This document shows, in pieces, positions 60,135 to 64,000 of a DNA stretch of 64,000 nt; position 1 is the first letter of the stretch; each line of letters starts with the position of its first letter. The translations under genes were made by a program, and so were the position numbers. The notes under the pieces were generated by a model. It searched no databases. It was not told where the DNA came from and worked only from the letters and a program-made list of their open reading frames with translations. Source of the DNA: Akkermansiaceae bacterium (GTDB lineage: Bacteria > Verrucomicrobiota > Verrucomicrobiia > Verrucomicrobiales > DEV007); assembly GCA_024233085.1 (NCBI GenBank), contig JACKQC010000003.1:62001-126000 (forward strand), read 5' to 3'.

Positions 60135-60275
60135 GAGCCGAGGCGGAAGAGGGGCGCTCCACCGGCCCAATCCGCGAATGTTGTCGGGAAAAAGGTCTCC
60201 CCACGCGTGGTTCCGCGGCGAATATGCCCATAGACTGGTCCAAACGGACTCGAAACCGATCCGATCCGACCGATC

Positions 60276-60893
60276 ATGGCCGATTCCCTCCCTCCCCAAT
60301 TTTGCGCCGCTTGCGGCGCCGCGCTGGATGCCGGCGGCGCCTACTGCGCAAACTGCGGCGCGGCGGTGGCTTCGAGGCCCGCGCCTTCTCCCGAGGTCGC
60401 GGAACCGGTGAACGCGGTCCCGGCGGCTCCGATTTTCCAAAAAAGGTGGATCGCGATCGGGGCGGCGCTGCTCCTTCTGGCGTTGATGGCGGTTGGCGCG
60501 GCCACCTATGTCTTGCGCCATTTCGGCGGTGTCTCCGGCGGGGGCGACGCGACCCTGGCCGAGGGTTACCCGGTGCGTTTCAGCGATGAGATTCGCCGCC
60601 AGTTTCCGACCCCGGCCCAACTGGTCTATTACCACTTCATCTCGCAAACCTACGAGGCGAACCAGGGTCGCACCGCGGTCGGTTCGCCCCGGCTGACGGA
60701 TCGCCAGGTGGACATTCAACTGCCCATCGACGGCCGCACGGAAACCTGGCGCACCGTCGAAACCGAAAACGACGGCCGCCGAGCCCTTGTCGCCGTCGGC
60801 TTGGCGGATGCGGGAGCCTACGAATTCTACGTGCTCGAGCAACAACGCGGCGAATGGGTCATCGTCGGCACGCAGGCGACCGAGTTTCCGTAA
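60276..60893 (+). CDS. Zinc-ribbon, single-helix membrane protein
   Basis: This 205-residue protein has an N-terminal zinc ribbon (CAACG at about 10, CANCG at about 25), a short linker, one membrane helix (WIAIGAALLLLALMAVGAATYVL, about residues 53-75) and a C-terminal domain of about 125 residues. That domain has mixed beta strands (QLVYYHFISQTYEANQG, AYEFYVLEQQRGEWVIVG). The ending resembles small NTF2-like or DUF4864-like modules, but I would not assign it. It faces a gene of the same architecture tail to tail. Confidence 0.6.
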   Translation: MADSLPPQFCAACGAALDAGGAYCANCGAAVASRPAPSPEVAEPVNAVPAAPIFQKRWIAIGAALLLLALMAVGAATYVLRHFGGVSGGGDATLAEGYPVRFSDEIRRQFPTPAQLVYYHFISQTYEANQGRTAVGSPRLTDRQVDIQLPIDGRTETWRTVETENDGRRALVAVGLADAGAYEFYVLEQQRGEWVIVGTQATEFP

Positions 60894-60911
60894 ACGGAAA
60901 ATTTCCGCGGT

Positions 60912-61523
60912 CTATTGACCCGAATTGAAATCGATCGACACGATCTTCCACTCCCCGCCTTCCTTGAAAAGGATGATCTGAATCGGGATCTGCTGCCCGT
61001 CCTCGGCGATGAGAGCGCCCTCCAGGGTGCCTTTGTCGTTCTCGATGTTCTTGCTGGAATAGCTCGACCCGGTAACCTGGCGAAGGATGGGGCGCTGGTT
61101 GATGAAGGCTTGATAGTCGCTCAGGGAGGTGTTTTCCTTGAAGGCCTGGGCGGTCATTTCATAAGCCGCCTGGTCATTCCCGGAACGCAGGGCCGCGAAA
61201 TGGCCATCCGCGGCGGTCACGAGGGGCTTGGTCATCGCGCCGAGCAGCATCACCAGCGCGCCGATCCCGATCACCGCGAGCAGCAGCAGGCCGCCGAGGA
61301 TGAGGGCCGCGATCTTGCAGCCGGATGGTCCTTTCCCGGCCGGGACCGCGGGCGCCACGCCGGGAACGGGGGACGTGGAGGGACTCGACATCACCGGGGT
61401 CGGTTGCGCGGGAGTCGGCTGGGCCCGCGCGGTTGGCGGCGCGTTCTCCACAGCGTTGCCGCACTCGGGACAAAAGTGGGCGTTGGGTTCGAGGGTGTGA
61501 CCGCAGTTGGGACAGAATGACAT
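60912..61523 (-). CDS. Zinc-ribbon, single-helix membrane protein with DUF4864/NTF2-like domain
   Basis: The start at 61523 is set by a perfect AAGGAGG six bases upstream of ATG and by the conserved opening MSFCPNCGHTLEPNAHFCPECG (zinc ribbon). A Pro/Thr-rich linker, one helix (KIAALILGGLLLLAVIGIGALVMLL) and a C-terminal domain of about 105 residues follow. The segment AADGHFAALRSGNDQAAYEMTAQAFKENTSLSDYQAFI is typical of NTF2-like DUF4864 proteins. The function of such proteins is unknown. Architecture matches the convergent gene at 60276-60893, and the two may be distant paralogues. Confidence 0.7.
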   Translation of the reverse strand: MSFCPNCGHTLEPNAHFCPECGNAVENAPPTARAQPTPAQPTPVMSSPSTSPVPGVAPAVPAGKGPSGCKIAALILGGLLLLAVIGIGALVMLLGAMTKPLVTAADGHFAALRSGNDQAAYEMTAQAFKENTSLSDYQAFINQRPILRQVTGSSYSSKNIENDKGTLEGALIAEDGQQIPIQIILFKEGGEWKIVSIDFNSGQ

Positions 61524-61661
61524 GGAGACCTCCTTCGTTCGTGTGGAATCAGGGTGCCGGATTCCCGGCATCCCGGCATCCCGCATCGTGGCAAGATGCG
61601 CGCACGATTTGATCCCCGCCGTTTTCCCGGGTCATCGGGGCACCCGTCGCCGCCGCGACGA

Positions 61662-63242
61662 TCAGAATTTCACGTCCGTCAGGCGCGCCCAGGCGATCCA
61701 TCTCCTCGCGAGGAGATCCACTTTCGCCGGCTGCGCGGCGGCGAGGTCATTCGTTTCCGTGCGGTCCTTCGAAAGGTCGTACAACTCCCATTTTCGACCG
61801 TCCTTCGCCTTTTCCCAAACGAGCTTCAGGTCGCCGTCGCGGACGGCCCGGTTGCCGGACCAGTGCCAGAAAAGCGGCGCGGGACGCTCGACCGTTTCGG
61901 CCGCGCCGGTGAGCACGGGGAGCAGGCTGACACCCTCGGGCAGGAGCAGGGGCTCTCCGGCGCGGGTGCGCGGAAAGTCGCCGCCCGCCGCCTCGAGGAA
62001 GGTCGGCATGAAATCGATGATGTGCCCGACCTGTTCCGACCGGGAACCGGCGGCGATTTTTCCGGGCCAGCGGGCGAGGAAGGGCGTGGAGATGCCGCCC
62101 TCATGGGTGTGGGACTTGTAGCGGCGGAAGGGCGTGTTTTGCGCGTAGGCCCAGTTTGGACCGACATGGCTGTAAAACTCCTTCGGCCCCGGCATTTGTT
62201 TCGGGTCGTTGCCGCCGGGCGTCTCGGAGCAGCCGCCATTGTCGGCGAGAAACAGGACCAGCGTGTTCTTTTCGATGCCCAACTCGTCGAGCAGCGCGAG
62301 AATGCGGCCGATATTCCAGTCCATCCGGTCGATCATGGCCGCGTAGACTTCCATGCGCCGGTTTTGCCACGCCTCGTCGGGGTCCGCCTTGCCGGCGGTC
62401 CACGAGGTGTTGTCCGGATTCGGGCCGGGATCGGGAAACTTCGCGGGATCGATGATTCCCATCTCGACCTGGCGCCGGTAGCGCGCCCGCCGCAGCGCGT
62501 CCCAGCCGTCGGCGTATTGGCCCTCGTACTTGGCAATGTCCTCGGGGCGGGCGTGGAGCGGATAGTGCGGCGCGGTGTAGGGCACATAATGAAAGAAAGG
62601 CGCGCCTTTCGCCGCCTGGGCGCGGATGGTCGCCAGGGCATGGTCGGTGAAGGCGTCCGTCGTGTAGAAGTCGTCGGGAAACTCCGCGATCGTCCGGTCG
62701 TCCTCGCCGAATGGCCGGACCCGGCCGCCTTTGAAATCGGGATCGGGCCGCGAGGGGTCGAAGAAATTGCAGCAGCCGTCCCAGAGACCGTAGCTCTTGT
62801 CGAATCCGCGGTCGAAGGGCCGGTTCGGCGCCTTGCTTCCGTTGTGCCACTTGCCGCTCAGGCCGGTCTGGTAGCCGGCGCGTTTCAGCGCCTCCCCGAG
62901 CGTCAGCGTGTTCGGCGTGAGCAGCTCGAGCCCGCGACCGCCCTTGCGCGGGTAGAGCCCGGTGAGCAGGCTGGCCCGCGTGGTGGTGCACTTTCCGTTG
63001 TTGTAAAACTGCGTGAACCGCATCCCCTCGGCCGCGAGCCGGTCGATGTTCGGCGTGCGGATTTCCCCGCCATAACACCCAAGGTCCGACCACCCCATGT
63101 CGTCGGCCATGATGAGGACAATGTTCGGCCGGGGGGCGCCGGTGTCGGCTTGAAGGCTTTCCGCGAATTGAACACCCGCCAGCGCGAGGCAGGCCGAAAC
63201 CAACCGCGCCCGGGTTGAAAGAAGATGTTGGACAGGGAACAT
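61662..63242 (-). CDS. Secreted sulfatase (arylsulfatase family, S1)
   Basis: This 526-residue protein has an N-terminal signal sequence (residues 1-31). The calcium site opens with NIVLIMADDMGWSDLGCYGG (D47, D48), followed by the maturation motif CTTTRASLLTGLYPR. C85 would be converted to formylglycine, and R89 is conserved; the usual proline of CxPxR is threonine here, a variant seen in planctomycete-type sulfatases. Other blocks: SGKWHNG, LVLFLADNGGCSETPGG and KSHTHEGGISTPFLARWPGK. It removes sulfate from sugars or small aromatics. The maturation enzyme (FGE or anSME) is not in the window. Sulfatases of this type are abundant in Planctomycetota and Verrucomicrobiota. Confidence 0.93.
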   Translation of the reverse strand: MFPVQHLLSTRARLVSACLALAGVQFAESLQADTGAPRPNIVLIMADDMGWSDLGCYGGEIRTPNIDRLAAEGMRFTQFYNNGKCTTTRASLLTGLYPRKGGRGLELLTPNTLTLGEALKRAGYQTGLSGKWHNGSKAPNRPFDRGFDKSYGLWDGCCNFFDPSRPDPDFKGGRVRPFGEDDRTIAEFPDDFYTTDAFTDHALATIRAQAAKGAPFFHYVPYTAPHYPLHARPEDIAKYEGQYADGWDALRRARYRRQVEMGIIDPAKFPDPGPNPDNTSWTAGKADPDEAWQNRRMEVYAAMIDRMDWNIGRILALLDELGIEKNTLVLFLADNGGCSETPGGNDPKQMPGPKEFYSHVGPNWAYAQNTPFRRYKSHTHEGGISTPFLARWPGKIAAGSRSEQVGHIIDFMPTFLEAAGGDFPRTRAGEPLLLPEGVSLLPVLTGAAETVERPAPLFWHWSGNRAVRDGDLKLVWEKAKDGRKWELYDLSKDRTETNDLAAAQPAKVDLLARRWIAWARLTDVKF

Positions 63243-63409
63243 GGAAGATGGATTTCGATGGTAAGCGTGGCGATCCTACCAGAATCCCCGATGCGATCGA
63301 AAAGGAAAATGGCGCGATCGACCGGATGCGAAGTCGAAGGGCGGATCGATCCGGCGGCCGACCGGAATTCGCGATTGTCGAGCCCGGTTCGATCGGGCAC
63401 ACTGACGGC

Positions 63410-63916
63410 ATGAAATTCTGGCTCTCCCTTTTCTGTCTCGCGGCCGGGCTGGCGATGGCGACGGCCAATCCGGTGTCCGACAACCCGGTGCTGAAGCTCC
63501 TCGCGGGCGAATGGACCGGCGAAGGCAAGCTCATCGACGCCGACGGCCACGAGCAACCCGTGAAGGAGACATGGACGGGCAAATTCACCGATGGCGGCAA
63601 TTTTGCGATGTCGGGAAACCGCACGCTCGACCAGTTGCTGCACGAGTTTGCCTGGGAATTCTACCCGAACGGCGACCTGATCGAGGGACAGATGAAAATC
63701 TCCGAGCCGCAACTCGACCTTCGTTTCGAGGTGGCCATCTCGGAGGCGGACCGGTCGGTGACGATGAAGGTTCCCACCACGGCCTCGGGCGGGCTGATGA
63801 CCATCGTGAACACCGTTTCCGCGGACGGCAAGTCGATCAGCGGCACGGTCGAGATCAAGGACGACAACGGAGTCGTCACCTCCTCCGGAAAGGTCGAACA
63901 CCGGCGCAAGGAATAG
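63410..63916 (+). CDS. Small secreted protein with DUF1579-like lipocalin-type fold
   Basis: From ATG 63410 the protein has 168 residues and a signal peptide (MKFWLSLFCLAAGLAMATA). The mature part begins LKLLAGEWTGEGKLIDADG, a GxWxGxG-type opening as in DUF1579 and related small beta-barrels that bind ligands. It continues with alternating strands (MKISEPQLDLRFEVAIS, SGTVEIKDDNGVVTSSGKVEHRR). No enzymatic residues are apparent. It is divergent from the sulfatase with 167 bp between them; the remaining 84 bp to the window end contain nothing recognisable. Confidence 0.5.
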   Translation: MKFWLSLFCLAAGLAMATANPVSDNPVLKLLAGEWTGEGKLIDADGHEQPVKETWTGKFTDGGNFAMSGNRTLDQLLHEFAWEFYPNGDLIEGQMKISEPQLDLRFEVAISEADRSVTMKVPTTASGGLMTIVNTVSADGKSISGTVEIKDDNGVVTSSGKVEHRRKE

Positions 63917-64000
63917 GCCGCCCTTCAAGCCGGCGCGACGTTGCCAGCCGAGAAATTTCTCGCTTTCAGCCGCCCCGCGATCAGCCGATTCGCTTCAAAA

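Overview
The window is about 64 kb of high-GC bacterial chromosome. Its gene content points to Verrucomicrobiota, or less likely Planctomycetota. The evidence is a planctomycete-type cytochrome (PSCyt1/PSCyt2) gene followed by a DUF1501 gene, a sulfatase, a sialidase, an SHD1-fused serine hydrolase, a Ser/Thr kinase with an RCC1-like tail, the long form of IspG, a GDP-mannose 3,5-epimerase of plant type and a GxxExxY element. No rRNA, tRNA, CRISPR array or prophage was seen. This is a judgement from family content, not from a phylogenetic marker.

Layout. 1-8.7 kb is accessory: a broken histidine kinase/PAP2 junction, a secreted lectin-like protein, a visibly lower-GC pair (ImmA/IrrE peptidase plus class III cyclase-like protein), a serine hydrolase, a kinase and a conserved unknown. 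8.7-16.8 kb holds fabV, a lipase-maturation-factor-like membrane protein, a GlsB/YeaQ protein, rseP-ispG and two small membrane proteins. 17-30 kb is the nuoD-N complex I operon, preceded by a sequence that fits the Rex redox-repressor operator and interrupted between nuoD and nuoE by a 442-bp GxxExxY cassette with long terminal inverted repeats. 30-40.7 kb holds an HNH protein, a coiled-coil/TPR protein, an RGG-rich protein, a sialidase, a GDP-mannose 3,5-epimerase and an O-antigen-ligase-like protein. 40.7-44.1 kb is housekeeping: prs, rplY(ctc)-pth-rpsF-ssb. 44.1-52.9 kb holds the PSCyt/DUF1501 pair, HAD phosphatase, SDR, lspA, rhodanese and a zinc-ribbon protein. 53-56 kb is an IscA-type protein-hscB-hscA iron-sulfur operon. 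56-60 kb holds two paralogous membrane scaffolds with different outputs (terpenoid-cyclase-like toroid and VWA). 60-64 kb holds zinc-ribbon membrane proteins, a sulfatase and a small secreted protein.

The most unusual signal is not a gene. It is a family of nine dispersed 41-bp elements with fixed architecture: 19 bp + 3 bp + 19 bp, each 19-mer itself an 8-3-8 palindrome around GACCCAAC/GTTGGGTC. Five lie at or just after stop codons and four lie inside reading frames, where they encode part of the protein. They may be a REP/RPE-like palindromic element or a paired uptake-type sequence; no transposase that could move them is in the window.

Functional links visible here: complex I (nuoD-N) with its putative NADH/NAD+ sensor site; Fe-S maturation (IscA-type protein, HscB, HscA) that would supply clusters to NuoE/F/G/I and IspG; envelope biogenesis (RseP, LspA, GDP-mannose 3,5-epimerase, O-antigen ligase); and secreted degradation of complex polysaccharide (sulfatase, sialidase, PSCyt/DUF1501).
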